Notes: a model not told the origin generated them from the sequence alone. A DNA stretch of 64,000 bases from Sphingobium sp. MI1205 (GCF_001563285.1 NZ_CP005188.1:1183501-1247500), one strand, 5' to 3'; shown: positions 1 through 14,925, numbered from the stretch's first letter. Program-made: numbers and translations.

Positions 1-1
1 C

Positions 2-1195
2 GTGCCGATGATCGTGGCGATCAACAAGATCGACAAGCCCGAAGCCAATCCCCAGCGGGTGCGCGAGCGCCTGTTGGAGCATGAGGTTGTCGTCGAGGAT
101 ATGGGCGGCGAAACGCAGGATGTCGAAGTGTCGGCGTTGAAGGGCACTGGCCTGGACACGCTGATCGAAAAGATCCTGCTTCAGTCCGAACTGCTCGAAC
201 TGACCGCCAATCCCGACCGCCCGGCCGAAGGCAATGTGGTTGAGGCGCAGCTGGACAAGGGCCGTGGTGCGGTCGCGACCGTGCTGGTGCGCAAGGGCAC
301 GCTGAAGGTCGGGGACACGTTCGTCATCGGCGCGGAAAGCGGCAAGGTGCGTGCGCTGATCAACGACAAGGGGCAGAATGTGAAGGTCGCAGGGCCTTCA
401 ACCCCGGTCGAGGTGCTGGGCCTGTCGGGCGTTCCGCTGGCCGGTGATCAGATGACCGTTGTCGAGAATGAGGCGCGCGCCCGTGAAGTCGCCGCCTATC
501 GCCAGGAACAGGCGACGAAGAAGCGGACCACTTCGGCCCCGACGAGTTTCGAGCATATGTTCTCGGCGCTCAATACGACCATGATCGAATATCCGGTGGT
601 GGTGAAGGGCGATGTGCAGGGTTCGGTCGAGGCCATCGTGTCGTCGCTGAACCGTATCTCAACCGACGAGATCAAGGTCCGCATCCTGCATTCGGGCGTT
701 GGCGCGATTACCGAAAGCGACGTTACGCTGGCCGCTGCCAGCCGCGCGCCGCTGATCGGGTTCAACGTGCGTCCCAATGCCAAGGCGCGTCAGCTGGCGG
801 AGCGCGAGAAGATTTCGCTGCGCTATTATGACGTGATCTACGACCTTCTGGAGGAAGTACGCGGCGAAATGGCCGGGCAGCTGGCTCCGGAGCGGATCGA
901 GACGATCGTGGGCCGTGCGGAAGTGTTGCAGGTGTTCCCGGCGGGCAAGAAGGACAAGGCGGCTGGCCTGCTCGTCCTGGACGGCATCATCCGCAAGGGA
1001 TTGTCGGCACGCCTTACCCGCGACGATGTCATCGTATCGCGTACCAACATCGCCTCGCTCCGCCGCTTCAAGGACGATGTGTCCGAAGTGCGCGCGGGTA
1101 TGGAGTGCGGTGCGGTGTTGCAGGACACGAACGACATCAAGCCCGGCGATACGCTCGAACTGTTCGAGGTCGAAGAGCGCGCCCGGACGCTGTAA
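2..1195 (+). CDS. infB: Translation initiation factor IF-2, C-terminal part (5' truncated by window)
   Basis: IF-2 is the GTPase that brings initiator tRNA to the 30S subunit and promotes 50S joining. The visible 397 residues begin inside the G domain, at the NKID nucleotide-specificity motif. They continue through the EF-Tu-like beta-barrel domain II (around residues 70-150, with [18 protein letters not shown]) and the C1/C2 domains that bind fMet-tRNA. The N-terminal region and the P-loop lie upstream of the window. The reading frame is open from the first base, so no start is assigned. The gene order infB-rbfA-truB-rpsO-pnp that follows is the conserved bacterial arrangement, which supports the call. 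Confidence 0.97.
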   Translation: MPMIVAINKIDKPEANPQRVRERLLEHEVVVEDMGGETQDVEVSALKGTGLDTLIEKILLQSELLELTANPDRPAEGNVVEAQLDKGRGAVATVLVRKGTLKVGDTFVIGAESGKVRALINDKGQNVKVAGPSTPVEVLGLSGVPLAGDQMTVVENEARAREVAAYRQEQATKKRTTSAPTSFEHMFSALNTTMIEYPVVVKGDVQGSVEAIVSSLNRISTDEIKVRILHSGVGAITESDVTLAAASRAPLIGFNVRPNAKARQLAEREKISLRYYDVIYDLLEEVRGEMAGQLAPERIETIVGRAEVLQVFPAGKKDKAAGLLVLDGIIRKGLSARLTRDDVIVSRTNIASLRRFKDDVSEVRAGMECGAVLQDTNDIKPGDTLELFEVEERARTL

Positions 1196-1205
1196 TCAGG
1201 AAGTG

Positions 1206-1286
1206 CGTCGCCCCGGCGAAAGCTGGGGCTGCGCGCCTCCCTGGCGTCCTTTGCCGACCGAGATCCCGGCTCTCGCCGGGATGACG
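1206..1286. repeat. Dispersed bipartite palindromic repeat, copy A
   Basis: This element sits between infB and rbfA. It consists of two short hairpins joined by about 35 bases: CCCCGGC/GCTGGGG at 1211-1228 and ATCCCGGC/GCCGGGAT at 1263-1282, ending in GATGAC. The same layout recurs at 7565-7643 (opposite orientation) and 13155-13235. It is a REP-like intergenic element that could stabilise or partly terminate the operon transcript. The role is inferred; the repetition is directly visible. Confidence 0.7.
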
Positions 1287-1296
1287 AGGATTGATC

Positions 1297-1695
1297 ATGG
1301 CCCAACAACCCGAAGGCCCTTCCGTCCGATTGCTTCGCGTGGGCGAACAGGTGCGTCATGTCCTGTCCGAAATTCTCCAGCGCGGCGATGTGCATGACGA
1401 TGTGCTGACCAAGCATGTCGTCAGCGTGACGGAAGTGCGCATGTCGCCTGACCTGCGCCACGCAACGGTGTTCGTGAAATCGCTGCTGGGGCAGGATGAG
1501 GAAGCGGTGCTGAAGGCGCTGCGCACCAACACCGCTTACCTCCAGCGCGAGGTGGCGACACGTATTCGCCTGAAATATGCGGCGAAGCTGAAATTCCTGA
1601 GCGATGAGAGTTTCGACGAGGGCAGTCATATCGACAAGCTGCTGCGCGATCCCAAGGTGGCGCAGGATCTGGCCGAACCTGACGAAGAGGGCTGA
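1297..1695 (+). CDS. rbfA: 30S ribosome-binding factor A
   Basis: RbfA is a small KH-fold protein that binds the 30S subunit during late maturation of the 16S 5' end and supports growth in the cold. The 132-residue product shows family features: an N-terminal [21 protein letters not shown] segment and [19 protein letters not shown] in the first beta strands. ATG 1297 is chosen over an in-frame TTG at 1291 because an AGGA box at 1287-1290 gives normal spacing only to the ATG. It lies between infB and truB, 32 bases before truB. Confidence 0.95.
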   Translation: MAQQPEGPSVRLLRVGEQVRHVLSEILQRGDVHDDVLTKHVVSVTEVRMSPDLRHATVFVKSLLGQDEEAVLKALRTNTAYLQREVATRIRLKYAAKLKFLSDESFDEGSHIDKLLRDPKVAQDLAEPDEEG

Positions 1696-1726
1696 CAGCA
1701 AGGCGGCCGCCGGGTAGGGCGCGGCC

Positions 1727-2623
1727 ATGCACGGCTGGATCATCCTCGACAAACCCCATGGCCTTGGCTCGACGCAGGCGGTGAGCGCGGTGAAACGCGC
1801 CTTGCGGCAGAGCGGCGCGGGCAAGTGGAAGGTGGGGCATGGCGGTACGCTGGACCCGCTGGCGACCGGCGTGCTGCCGATCGCGGTCGGGGAGGCGACG
1901 AAGCTGGCGGGGCGGATGCTCGACAGCGACAAAATCTATGATTTCACGATCCGCTTCGGTGCGCAGACGGACACGCTGGACCTGGAAGGGGCGGTGATCG
2001 CGGAGAGCGATGTGCGGCCGACGATGGCGGCGCTGGAAGCTGTGCTGCCCACGTTCACGGGCGCGATCGAGCAGGCGCCGCCAGCCTATTCCGCCATATT
2101 GATCGACGGCCAGCGCGCCTATGATCTTGCCCGCGCGGGGCAGGAGGTGGAGATGAAGACGCGCAGCGTCACCATCCACTCTCTCCGCGTCCCTGCGTCT
2201 TCGCGTGAACCGGTGGAAGCCCTGGAAGAGGTGGCGCTGACCGCCCATGTGTCCAAGGGCACCTACATCCGCTCGCTTGCTCGCGACATTGCGCTGGCGC
2301 TGGGCACGGTGGGCCATGTCACCATGCTGCGACGGGTGAAGGCGGGGCCGTTCACCCTGGAATCCGCGATTTCGCTGGACAAATTGGATGATGCTGCTAG
2401 GGGCGGCGGCATCGCGCAGTGCATGCTGCCGTTGACCGCAGGGCTGGACGACATCCCGGCTCTTGCAGTCTCTCCCGATGATGCATTGGCTCTCCGACAG
2501 GGGAAGGTGCTTGTGGGGAAACCGCATACCGGCCTGATGCTGGCGATGGATGGGCAAACGCCCGTCGCGCTGGTCGAAGCCAGTGGCCCGGAAATACGGG
2601 TGGTGCGCGGCTTTAATCTCTAA
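1727..2623 (+). CDS. truB: tRNA pseudouridine(55) synthase
   Basis: TruB isomerises U55 in the T-loop of tRNAs to pseudouridine and also acts as a tRNA chaperone. The 298-residue protein opens with [17 protein letters not shown] and carries the signature [15 protein letters not shown], which contains the catalytic aspartate. A short C-terminal RNA-binding (PUA-like) region is present. The length is typical. It is the third gene of the infB cluster, with rpsO starting 17 bases downstream. Confidence 0.96.
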   Translation: MHGWIILDKPHGLGSTQAVSAVKRALRQSGAGKWKVGHGGTLDPLATGVLPIAVGEATKLAGRMLDSDKIYDFTIRFGAQTDTLDLEGAVIAESDVRPTMAALEAVLPTFTGAIEQAPPAYSAILIDGQRAYDLARAGQEVEMKTRSVTIHSLRVPASSREPVEALEEVALTAHVSKGTYIRSLARDIALALGTVGHVTMLRRVKAGPFTLESAISLDKLDDAARGGGIAQCMLPLTAGLDDIPALAVSPDDALALRQGKVLVGKPHTGLMLAMDGQTPVALVEASGPEIRVVRGFNL

Positions 2624-2640
2624 ATACAGAAAGGAAGCCG

Positions 2641-2910
2641 ATGTCGATTACTGCAGAGCGCAAGGAAGCGCTGATCAAGGAACATGCCCGCGCCGAAGGC
2701 GACACCGGTTCGCCGGAAGTTCAGGTTGCGATCCTGTCGGAACGCATTTCCAACCTGACCGAGCATTTCAAGGGTCACCACAAGGATAACCACAGCCGTC
2801 GCGGCCTGTTGATGCTGGTCAACAAGCGCCGTTCGCTGCTGGACTATCTGAAGAAAAAAGATGGGGCGCGTTACACCGACCTCATCGCCAAGCTGGGCCT
2901 GCGCAAGTAA
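2641..2910 (+). CDS. rpsO: 30S ribosomal protein S15
   Basis: S15 is a primary 16S rRNA-binding protein that nucleates assembly of the 30S platform. The 89-residue product has the family landmarks [17 protein letters not shown] and [19 protein letters not shown] and is full length. A GGAAG ribosome-binding site precedes ATG 2641. It is followed directly by a GC-rich terminator hairpin (2927-2950), so it can end the upstream transcript, with pnp having its own leader. Confidence 0.98.
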   Translation: MSITAERKEALIKEHARAEGDTGSPEVQVAILSERISNLTEHFKGHHKDNHSRRGLLMLVNKRRSLLDYLKKKDGARYTDLIAKLGLRK

Positions 2911-2926
2911 GCCTGCTATAGAAGGG

Positions 2927-2950
2927 ACGGCCCCCCAGCGGGGCCGTTTC
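2927..2950 (+). terminator. Rho-independent terminator after rpsO
   Basis: A perfect 8-bp stem, ACGGCCCC/GGGGCCGT, with a 5-base loop is followed by TTTC. It lies 17 bases after the rpsO stop codon. The T tract is short, so read-through into pnp is plausible. Confidence 0.75.
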
Positions 2951-3028
2951 TGATTCTGACAGCGTGGCGTCGGGCAATCCGGCACGGCGTCATGATTCGG
3001 GGGACATTCCCCCACACCGTTCGCCCTG

Positions 3029-3085
3029 TTTCATCGGGTCACTTCCCGATGAAATGTCAAAGGGCATCTCTTCATTCCTGAAGAG
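3029..3085 (+). promoter_or_regulatory. Paired hairpins in the pnp leader
   Basis: Two adjacent perfect stem-loops lie in the region between rpsO and pnp: TTTCATCGGG/CCCGATGAAA at 3029-3054 (6-base loop) and CTCTTCA/TGAAGAG at 3068-3085 (4-base loop). In enterobacteria the pnp leader folds into a hairpin cut by RNase III, after which PNPase represses its own translation. Similar autoregulation here is an inference from position and structure only. Confidence 0.45.
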
Positions 3086-3092
3086 AAGGGAA

Positions 3093-3119
3093 GGGCTTCG
3101 ACAAGCTCAGCCCGAACGG
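3093..3119. repeat. Dispersed 27-bp repeat (CTTCGACA family), copy 1
   Basis: The 27-base sequence begins GGGCTTCGAC and ends CAGCCCGAACGG. It matches the stretch at 44208-44234 at 25 of 27 positions. The GGGCT/AGCCC ends can pair. It resembles the short intergenic repeats common in sphingomonads and relatives. It lies in the pnp leader, upstream of the ribosome-binding site. Confidence 0.7.
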
Positions 3120-3205
3120 AGGAGAGATAGGCTCTCCATTCATGGGCCATCGGCCCACCAAAGGCCCCGCCCGGCAATAGGGCCAGGCGGGCGAAGGAAA
3201 ACATT

Positions 3206-5536
3206 ATGTTCGATGTAAAGAAAGTATCAATCGAGCTGGGCGGCAAGACCCTCACGCTCGAAACCGGTCGTATTGCGCGTCAGGCCGACGCCGCCGTGCT
3301 GGCGACCTATGGCGAGACCGTGGTGCTGTGCGCCGTGACTGCCGCCAAGTCGGTGAAGGAAGGACAGGACTTCTTCCCGCTGACCGTCCATTATCAGGAA
3401 AAATATTCCGCCGCCGGACGCATTCCCGGTGGTTTTTTCAAGCGTGAGCGTGGCGCGACCGAGAAGGAAACGCTGACCAGCCGCCTGATCGACCGTCCGA
3501 TCCGTCCGCTGTTCCCGGAAGGTTTCTATAACGAAATCAACGTCATCGCTCAGGTTCTGAGCTTCGACGGCGAGAGCGAGCCCGACATCGTGGCGATGAT
3601 CGCCGCGTCGGCTGCGCTGACCCTGTCGGGCGTGCCCTTCATGGGCCCGATCGGCGCCGCGCGAGTCGGTTACAAGGATGGCGAGTATCAGCTGAACCCG
3701 TCGATGGACGAGGTGAAGGAAGGCGAACTCGACCTGGTGGTCGCCGCCACCGGCAATGCGGTGATGATGGTCGAATCCGAAGCCAAGGAGCTTTCGGAAG
3801 ACATCATGCTGGGCGCCGTCCTGTTTGCCCATGAAGCAAGCAAGAAGGTTGTCGACGCGATCATCCAGCTGGCCGAAAAGGCCGCGAAGGATCCGTGGGA
3901 AGTCGCCAAGGGCGACGATCTGGATGACCTCAAGAAAAAGCTGAAGAAGCTGATCGGCAAGGACATCACGGCCGCTTACAAGCTGTCTGACAAGTCGGCG
4001 CGTTCGAACGCGATCAACGCCGCTCGCGACAAGGCGAAGGCGTTCTTCGCCGAGGAAGGCCTGGACGCCCAGACCGTCATGGCCGGCATCAAGCTGACCA
4101 AGAAGCTGGAAGCCGAAATCGTTCGCGGCGCCATCATCAAGGATGGCAAGCGCATCGACGGCCGCACCACCACGCAGATCCGTCCGATCGAGGCGATCGT
4201 CGGCTTCCTGCCGCGCACCCATGGTTCGGCGCTGTTCACCCGCGGTGAAACGCAGGCGATCTGCACCACCACGCTGGGCACCAAGGACGCCGAGCAGATG
4301 ATCGACGGCCTGAACGGCGTCTATTATGAAAACTTCATGCTGCACTATAACTTCCCGCCTTATTCGGTCGGTGAAGTCGGCCGCTTCGGCGCGCCGGGCC
4401 GTCGTGAAGTCGGTCATGGCAAGCTGGCATGGCGTGCGCTGCACCCCGTGCTGCCCAGCAAGGACGAGTTCCCCTACACCATCCGCGTCCTGTCCGACAT
4501 CACCGAGTCCAACGGCTCGTCGTCGATGGCAACTGTTTGCGGCGGTTCGCTGTCGATGATGGATGCGGGCGTTCCGTTGAAGCGTCCGGTGTCGGGCATC
4601 GCCATGGGCCTGATCCTCGACGGCAAGGATTTCGCTGTTCTGAGCGACATTCTGGGCGACGAAGATCACCTTGGCGACATGGACTTCAAGGTGGCGGGCA
4701 CGGAAGCGGGCATCACCACCATGCAGATGGACATCAAGGTTGCCGGCATCACGCAGGAAATCTTCGAAGTCGCCCTGCGTCAGGCGAAGGAAGGCCGCGC
4801 CCACATTCTGGGTGAAATGAACAAGGCGCTGTCCTCGACCCGCACCGAACTGTCGGCGCACGCTCCCCGCATCGAGACGATCCAGATCGACAAGTCGAAG
4901 ATCCGTGACGTCATCGGCACGGGCGGCAAGGTGATCCGCGAGATCGTCGCGGAAACCGGCGCCAAGGTCGATATCGACGACGAGGGCATCATCAAGATCA
5001 GCTCGTCCGACATCGACCAGATCGAAGCCGCCAAGAAGTGGATCCTCGGCATCGTCGAGGAAGCGGAAGTCGGCAAGGTCTATACCGGCAAGGTCGTCAA
5101 CATCGTCGATTTCGGTGCGTTCGTGAACTTCATGGGCGGCAAGGACGGTCTCGTCCACGTGTCCGAAATGAAGAATGAGCGCGTCGAAAAGCCGACCGAC
5201 GTCGTGTCGGAAGGCCAGGAAGTGAAGGTCAAGGTTCTCGAGATCGACCCGCGCGGCAAGGTTCGCCTGTCGATGCGCGTCGTTGACCAGGAAACCGGCG
5301 AAGAGCTGGAGGACACCCGTCCTGCGCGCGAACCGCGTGAGCCCCGTGGTGATCGCGGCGATCGTGGCGACCGTGGTCGTGGCCCGCGTCGCGACGGCGG
5401 TGATCGTGGCGGCCGTGGTGGTGATCGGGGCGGCGATCGTGGCCCGCGCCGCGACCGTGGTCCGCGCACGGAAGGCAAGGGTGGAGACGATGACGGCTCC
5501 AACGCCGGTCTGCCCGACTTCCTGACGCAGGACTGA
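3206..5536 (+). CDS. pnp: Polyribonucleotide nucleotidyltransferase (PNPase)
   Basis: PNPase degrades RNA from the 3' end by phosphorolysis and is a core degradosome component. The 776-residue protein has the two RNase PH domains separated by the all-alpha linker. These are followed by a KH domain ([15 protein letters not shown], about residues 565-580) and an S1 domain ([19 protein letters not shown], about 630-650). The C-terminus beyond residue about 705 is an unusual low-complexity tail of repeated [10 protein letters not shown] units, rich in Arg, Gly and Asp, which probably adds nonspecific RNA affinity. ATG 3206 follows a GAAGGA box. A strong terminator follows the gene. Confidence 0.97.
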   Translation: MFDVKKVSIELGGKTLTLETGRIARQADAAVLATYGETVVLCAVTAAKSVKEGQDFFPLTVHYQEKYSAAGRIPGGFFKRERGATEKETLTSRLIDRPIRPLFPEGFYNEINVIAQVLSFDGESEPDIVAMIAASAALTLSGVPFMGPIGAARVGYKDGEYQLNPSMDEVKEGELDLVVAATGNAVMMVESEAKELSEDIMLGAVLFAHEASKKVVDAIIQLAEKAAKDPWEVAKGDDLDDLKKKLKKLIGKDITAAYKLSDKSARSNAINAARDKAKAFFAEEGLDAQTVMAGIKLTKKLEAEIVRGAIIKDGKRIDGRTTTQIRPIEAIVGFLPRTHGSALFTRGETQAICTTTLGTKDAEQMIDGLNGVYYENFMLHYNFPPYSVGEVGRFGAPGRREVGHGKLAWRALHPVLPSKDEFPYTIRVLSDITESNGSSSMATVCGGSLSMMDAGVPLKRPVSGIAMGLILDGKDFAVLSDILGDEDHLGDMDFKVAGTEAGITTMQMDIKVAGITQEIFEVALRQAKEGRAHILGEMNKALSSTRTELSAHAPRIETIQIDKSKIRDVIGTGGKVIREIVAETGAKVDIDDEGIIKISSSDIDQIEAAKKWILGIVEEAEVGKVYTGKVVNIVDFGAFVNFMGGKDGLVHVSEMKNERVEKPTDVVSEGQEVKVKVLEIDPRGKVRLSMRVVDQETGEELEDTRPAREPREPRGDRGDRGDRGRGPRRDGGDRGGRGGDRGGDRGPRRDRGPRTEGKGGDDDGSNAGLPDFLTQD

Positions 5537-5560
5537 TAGTCCCGCCTGACAGGCCTGAAG

Positions 5561-5596
5561 AAAAAGGGGGCGTCCGTGGTTCGGGCGCCCCTTTTT
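5561..5596 (+). terminator. Rho-independent terminator after pnp
   Basis: An A-rich/T-rich flanked GC stem (AAAAAGGGGGCG paired with CGCCCCTTTTT, one bulged G) lies 25 bases after the pnp stop. It is well placed to end the ribosomal/RNA-decay cluster. Confidence 0.8.
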
Positions 5597-5681
5597 CATG
5601 AAGTTTGTTTTTTTAATCTCGATCAGTTGGCGATGTGCAAACATCTGATACTGTCCGCCCCCTGAAGATGCAGGGGATGTG

Positions 5682-6698
5682 ATGCAACGCACCAATGAGA
5701 GGTTCGTGGAGCGCTTGCCGCTTCGGCTTCGACGGCCCGCTTATGCCTATCTGTTGACGGCTCTCATTTGCGGCGCTTGCCTTGCCCTTCGGCTCATGGC
5801 GTCCAATTTCCTGCCCATCGGCTATCCCTTCGTTTCCTTCTTTCCCGCGGTCATCCTGTCAACTTTCCTGTTCGGCCTTGGCCCAGGGATTTTCGCGGCG
5901 ATATTGTGCGGTTTCCTGTCCTGGCATTTCTTCATTCCATTGCCGCCAGAGGGCATATTTGACGGCGGGGTTGCCCTGGCTCTCATTTTCTACGGGTTGG
6001 TTGTGGGAATCGATATCGCGCTCATCCACCTTATGCAGCGCGCCAATTTCAACCTGGCGGTGGAGCGCGAACGCAGCCGCGCCCTGGCGGAAAATCGGGA
6101 ACTGCTGTTCCGCGAATTGCAGCATCGGGTGTCCAACAACTTGCAGGTCGTAGCGGCAATGCTGTCGCTGCAACGGCGTCATGTGGATCATGAAGTGGCG
6201 GCCCGCGCGCTGGACGATGCCGCCAGCCGCCTGGCGCTGGTCGGGCGGATCAGCCGGGCGCTTTACGATCCATCGGAGGAAGGACAGGACCTTAACGCCT
6301 TCCTGACCCGATTGACCGCGGACGTTGTCGAGGCGAGCGGACGGGAGGATATCAGCGTCACGGTCGTCGCGCCCCCTGGCCTGACGCTGGAATCGCATGT
6401 CGCGGTGCCATTGGCCCTGATCGTCGCCGAGGCGGTCAGCAACGCCATCGAGCATGGGCTGCCGAACCGGGGCGGTGCGATTACCGTTACGCTGGAGGAT
6501 ATGAGCGGTACGCTGTCGTTGGAAATCGCCGACGATGGAAAGGGGATTTCGCCCGACTTTGAAATCGACAAGGGCAGTTCACTGGGCCTCAGAATAGCGC
6601 AGGCGCTGGCCGCGCAACTCAGCGGGCAGTTCGCCCTGCACCCCCGGCCAGAAGGGGGCGCGATCGTCCGGTTGGACCTGCCCGCGCAGGCGCATTGA
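5682..6698 (+). CDS. Membrane HRxxN-family sensor histidine kinase (DUF4118-like N-terminus)
   Basis: The protein has about 338 residues. The N-terminal 120 residues hold several hydrophobic segments with the FLPIGYPFVSFFPAVILST pattern of DUF4118-type membrane domains. The phosphoacceptor box is LFRELQHRVSNNLQ (HRxxN, HisKA_2/HWE-like). The ATP-binding domain looks intact, with N-box EAVSNAIEHG and G-box DDGKG. HRxxN kinases in sphingomonads include the Pak kinases that phosphorylate PhyR, and phyR lies about 16 kb away, so this could feed the general stress response; that link is inference. ATG 5682 is preferred over GTG 5679 because AGGGG at 5672-5676 spaces better. Confidence 0.85.
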   Translation: MQRTNERFVERLPLRLRRPAYAYLLTALICGACLALRLMASNFLPIGYPFVSFFPAVILSTFLFGLGPGIFAAILCGFLSWHFFIPLPPEGIFDGGVALALIFYGLVVGIDIALIHLMQRANFNLAVERERSRALAENRELLFRELQHRVSNNLQVVAAMLSLQRRHVDHEVAARALDDAASRLALVGRISRALYDPSEEGQDLNAFLTRLTADVVEASGREDISVTVVAPPGLTLESHVAVPLALIVAEAVSNAIEHGLPNRGGAITVTLEDMSGTLSLEIADDGKGISPDFEIDKGSSLGLRIAQALAAQLSGQFALHPRPEGGAIVRLDLPAQAH

Positions 6699-6765
6699 CA
6701 GGATCAAACGCGCGACCGCCATTCTGCCGCTTGGCGAGCGCCATTCGCTCCGCTATGACCCGCCC

Positions 6766-7551
6766 ATGCTGACGAAAACCATGACGCGCATCGGCGCGGC
6801 TACCGCCCCGTTTCTGCTTGCCGCCCTGCTCGCCGGCTGCTCCACGTCGAAGAACAAGGCCGACACCCAATATGTCGCGCGGGACGTGTCCACGCTGTAC
6901 AATGCGGGTAAATATCGGCTTGATAGCGGGCAGTACAAGATGGCGGCGGCCCTGTTTGACGAGGTGGAGCGCCAGCATCCCTATTCGCCATGGGCGCGCC
7001 GCGCGCAGCTGATGTCGGCGTTCAGCTATTATATGAACCGCGATTATAGTGAATCGATCGCGGCGTCGCAGCGGTTCCTGGCGATCCATACCGGCAACAA
7101 GGACGCGCCCTACGCCTATTATCTGATCGCGCTCTGCTATTATGAACAGATTGCGGACGTCTCGCGCGACCAGAAGATCACGCAGCAGTCGCTGGATGCG
7201 CTGGGCGAACTGATCCGCCGTTATCCCCAAACGCGCTACGCCGCCGACGCCCGGCTCAAGCTGGATCTGGTCAACGACCATCTGGCGGGCAAGGAAATGG
7301 AAGTCGGCCGTTTCTACCAGCGTCGTGGCCAGTGGCTGGCGGCGACGCTGCGCTTCCGCACCGTGGTCGACAAATATCAAACGACGACCCACACGCCCGA
7401 AGCGCTGGAGCGTCTTGTCGAAAGCTATCTCTCGCTCGGCATTCCCGAGGAAGCGCAGAAGGCCGCCGCCGTGCTGGGCCGGAATTATCCCGGTTCGGAA
7501 TGGTATGAGCGGTCCTACAAGCTCATGCGGGAACATGGCGGAAAGGCGTAA
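6766..7551 (+). CDS. bamD: Outer membrane protein assembly factor BamD (lipoprotein)
   Basis: BamD is the essential lipoprotein partner of BamA in inserting beta-barrel proteins into the outer membrane. The 261-residue protein has a signal peptide ending in the lipobox LLAGC, so the mature protein starts at Cys25. TPR repeats follow, beginning LYNAGKYRLDSGQYKMAAAL and including YPQTRYAADARLKLDLV. The length fits the family. ATG 6766 is used; ATG 6781 is an alternative giving a shorter signal peptide. recN follows 110 bases later, after a dispersed repeat. Confidence 0.95.
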   Translation: MLTKTMTRIGAATAPFLLAALLAGCSTSKNKADTQYVARDVSTLYNAGKYRLDSGQYKMAAALFDEVERQHPYSPWARRAQLMSAFSYYMNRDYSESIAASQRFLAIHTGNKDAPYAYYLIALCYYEQIADVSRDQKITQQSLDALGELIRRYPQTRYAADARLKLDLVNDHLAGKEMEVGRFYQRRGQWLAATLRFRTVVDKYQTTTHTPEALERLVESYLSLGIPEEAQKAAAVLGRNYPGSEWYERSYKLMREHGGKA

Positions 7552-7564
7552 TGGGGCACTTACC

Positions 7565-7643
7565 GTCGTCCCAGCGAAAGCTGGGATCTCGTGCCGCAAG
7601 GTTCGGCCCGGCGGCCTGAGACCCCAGCTTTCGCTGGGGTGAC
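7565..7643. repeat. Dispersed bipartite palindromic repeat, copy B (inverted)
   Basis: Two perfect hairpins, TCCCAGC/GCTGGGA at 7569-7586 and CCCCAGC/GCTGGGG at 7622-7639, each have a GAAA or TTTC loop. They flank a middle segment that contains CAGGCC and GCGGCAC on the reverse strand. The reverse complement aligns with copy C at 13155-13235, so the element is inserted in the opposite orientation. It fills the bamD-recN gap. Confidence 0.75.
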
Positions 7644-7661
7644 ATTCCTGGGGTCCGAAGC

Positions 7662-11536
<3,875 letters not shown>

Positions 11537-11550
11537 GGGGCGAGCGGTGA

Positions 11551-11582
11551 CGCCATGCTCCCTAGAGAGCATGAGCATGGCG
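11551..11582. terminator. Bidirectional hairpin between convergent ligA and yghU-like genes
   Basis: A perfect 10-bp inverted repeat, CGCCATGCTC/GAGCATGGCG, lies 14 bases after the ligA stop and 9 bases from the opposing stop. The left arm can also pair with an inner copy (GAGCAT at 11567-11572), giving two mutually exclusive hairpins. There is no T tract. Confidence 0.55.
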
Positions 11583-11590
11583 TGCTGCTG

Positions 11591-12463
11591 TCACTCGGCG
11601 TTTTCCAGCTTGTCCTGCGTCCGCGTATCGAAATCGCTGGCGTCGTGGCGCTCGTGCAGCTGTTCATTGAGCGGGCCGCTTGTGCGGTTGACGATCCGGC
11701 CGCGCTTGACGGCGGGGCGGGCGTCGACCTGCTTTGCCCAGCGCATCACATTGGCATAGCTTTGGACGTCCAGAAATTCTGCGGCGCCAGCATAGGTCCG
11801 GTCCAACGCAACCCCGCCATACCAGGGCCAGATCGCGATGTCGGCGATGCTGTAATCATCGCCCGCCACATATTCATGATCGGCAAGCTGGCGGTCCAGG
11901 ACATCCAGTTGCCGCTTTACCTCCATCGCATAGCGGTTGATGGGATATTCGAACTTTTCAGGCGCATAGGCGAAGAAATGCCCAAAGCCGCCGCCCAGCA
12001 GCGGCGCGCTGCCCATCTGCCAGCACAGCCATGAAAGCGTGGCGGCGCGCCTGGCCGGATCGGTCGGCAGGAAAGCGCCGAATTTCTCCGCAAGATAGAG
12101 CAGGATCGCGCCCGATTCGAACACGCGCTGGGGCGGCGAAACGCTGTGGTCCATGAGAGCCGGGATCTTGCTGTTCGGATTGACGGACACGAAACCGCTG
12201 CCGAACTGATCGCCGGATCCGATGTTGATCAGCCACGCATCATATTCCGCGCCCTGATGCCCGGCGGCCAGCAATTCCTCCAGCAGGATCGTCACCTTCT
12301 GGCCGTTGGGCGTGCCAAGGGAATAGAGTTGCAGGGGATGGCGGCCGACCGGCAGTTCCTTGTCATGCGTTGGTCCCGCAAACGGTCGGTTGATATTGGC
12401 AAAGGCGCCGCCATTGTCCTTGTCCCATGTCCAGACGCGGGGCGGAGTATAGCTGTCGGTCAT
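11591..12463 (-). CDS. yghU: YghU-like glutathione-dependent disulfide-bond oxidoreductase (GST fold)
   Basis: This 290-residue protein belongs to the Nu-class glutathione transferases, which reduce organic hydroperoxides and disulfides with glutathione. It has the characteristic extended N-terminus TPPRVWTWDKDNGGAFANIN, the thioredoxin-like domain (GRHPLQLYSLGTPNGQKVTI, then NPNSKIPALMD with the cis-proline and FESGAILLYLAEK), and the all-alpha C-terminal domain. ATG 12463 is chosen because the YghU-type N-terminus starts there. An open frame continues upstream but is antisense to the groES leader. It runs divergently from groES. Confidence 0.9.
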   Translation of the reverse strand: MTDSYTPPRVWTWDKDNGGAFANINRPFAGPTHDKELPVGRHPLQLYSLGTPNGQKVTILLEELLAAGHQGAEYDAWLINIGSGDQFGSGFVSVNPNSKIPALMDHSVSPPQRVFESGAILLYLAEKFGAFLPTDPARRAATLSWLCWQMGSAPLLGGGFGHFFAYAPEKFEYPINRYAMEVKRQLDVLDRQLADHEYVAGDDYSIADIAIWPWYGGVALDRTYAGAAEFLDVQSYANVMRWAKQVDARPAVKRGRIVNRTSGPLNEQLHERHDASDFDTRTQDKLENAE

Positions 12464-12683
12464 TCGGCAAAGGCTCCCATGTTGAGATCGCATTGCAAGT
12501 AAGAGGCGCAAGAGGACGCCGCAACCGCTGGCCGTGAAGAGCCGCATGATCGGCGGCGAAAGCGCTGGTCGCAACAAAACCGCAAGCTGGCGCTGCCATG
12601 GTGACAAATGCCGTCCTGGCGCGCACAACCCGCCGGGCTCTTCCACAACGGAAGAGTGCAGGAAAAATTTCTGCATGCGATCC

Positions 12684-12711
12684 CTTGACCGATAAATTTG
12701 CAGTTCCATAT
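12684..12711 (+). promoter_or_regulatory. Probable heat-shock/housekeeping promoter of groESL
   Basis: A CTTGAC element at 12684-12689 is followed by CCATATT at 12705-12711, a layout close to RpoH (sigma32) promoters. It sits just upstream of the CIRCE operator. Spacing to the ideal alphaproteobacterial -10 is imperfect, so a sigma70 reading is also possible. The 390-base gap 12464-12853 otherwise holds only this, CIRCE and the groES leader. Confidence 0.5.
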
Positions 12712-12720
12712 TCCGCCACG

Positions 12721-12747
12721 CTGGCACTCTTTGAAAGAGAGTGCTAA
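12721..12747 (+). promoter_or_regulatory. CIRCE operator (HrcA-binding inverted repeat) of groESL
   Basis: The sequence CTGGCACTC, nine spacer bases, then GAGTGCTAA matches the CIRCE consensus TTAGCACTC-N9-GAGTGCTAA, with two differences at the outer end of the left arm. It lies 107 bases before groES, so HrcA repression of the chaperonin operon is expected. Confidence 0.93.
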
Positions 12748-12853
12748 CAGCGCATGGTTCACTAGGGAGAAGGATCAGGTGTGGCGGATTCGTTCGGGAA
12801 AGCCCGGCGATCGCGCGCCGGACCCATCCCAACCAGAGGGAAAGGCAATCAAC

Positions 12854-13141
12854 ATGGCATTTCGTCCGTTGCATGACCGCGTTCTCGTCCGCCGCGTAGA
12901 GGCAGAAGAGAAGACCGCGGGTGGCATCATCATCCCCGACACCGCCAAGGAAAAACCGCAGGAAGGCGAGATCGTCGCTGTCGGCACCGGCTCGAAGGCC
13001 GAAGACGGCAAGGTGACGCCGCTGGACGTCAAGGCTGGCGACCGCATCCTGTTCGGCAAGTGGTCGGGCACCGAGGTCAAGGTCGATGGTGAAGACCTGC
13101 TGATCATGAAGGAATCGGACATTCTGGGCGTTGTCGCCTAA
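12854..13141 (+). CDS. groES: Co-chaperonin GroES
   Basis: GroES is the heptameric lid of the GroEL folding chamber. The 95-residue protein starts [16 protein letters not shown] and contains the mobile-loop region ([19 protein letters not shown]) and [23 protein letters not shown] 12854 is the family start and is preceded by GAGGGAAAGG. CIRCE and a heat-shock-like promoter lie upstream. groEL follows after 112 bases containing dispersed repeat copy C. Confidence 0.98.
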   Translation: MAFRPLHDRVLVRRVEAEEKTAGGIIIPDTAKEKPQEGEIVAVGTGSKAEDGKVTPLDVKAGDRILFGKWSGTEVKVDGEDLLIMKESDILGVVA

Positions 13142-13154
13142 GCCGATCACTGAT

Positions 13155-14900
<1,746 letters not shown>

Positions 14901-14925
14901 GTCCTTCGCTCAGTCGAAAGAATAT

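Noticed and set aside
3227..5695. Long 822-codon minus-strand open frame
   Set aside because: Exactly antisense to pnp; the sequence has no domain pattern and results from GC-rich codon bias.
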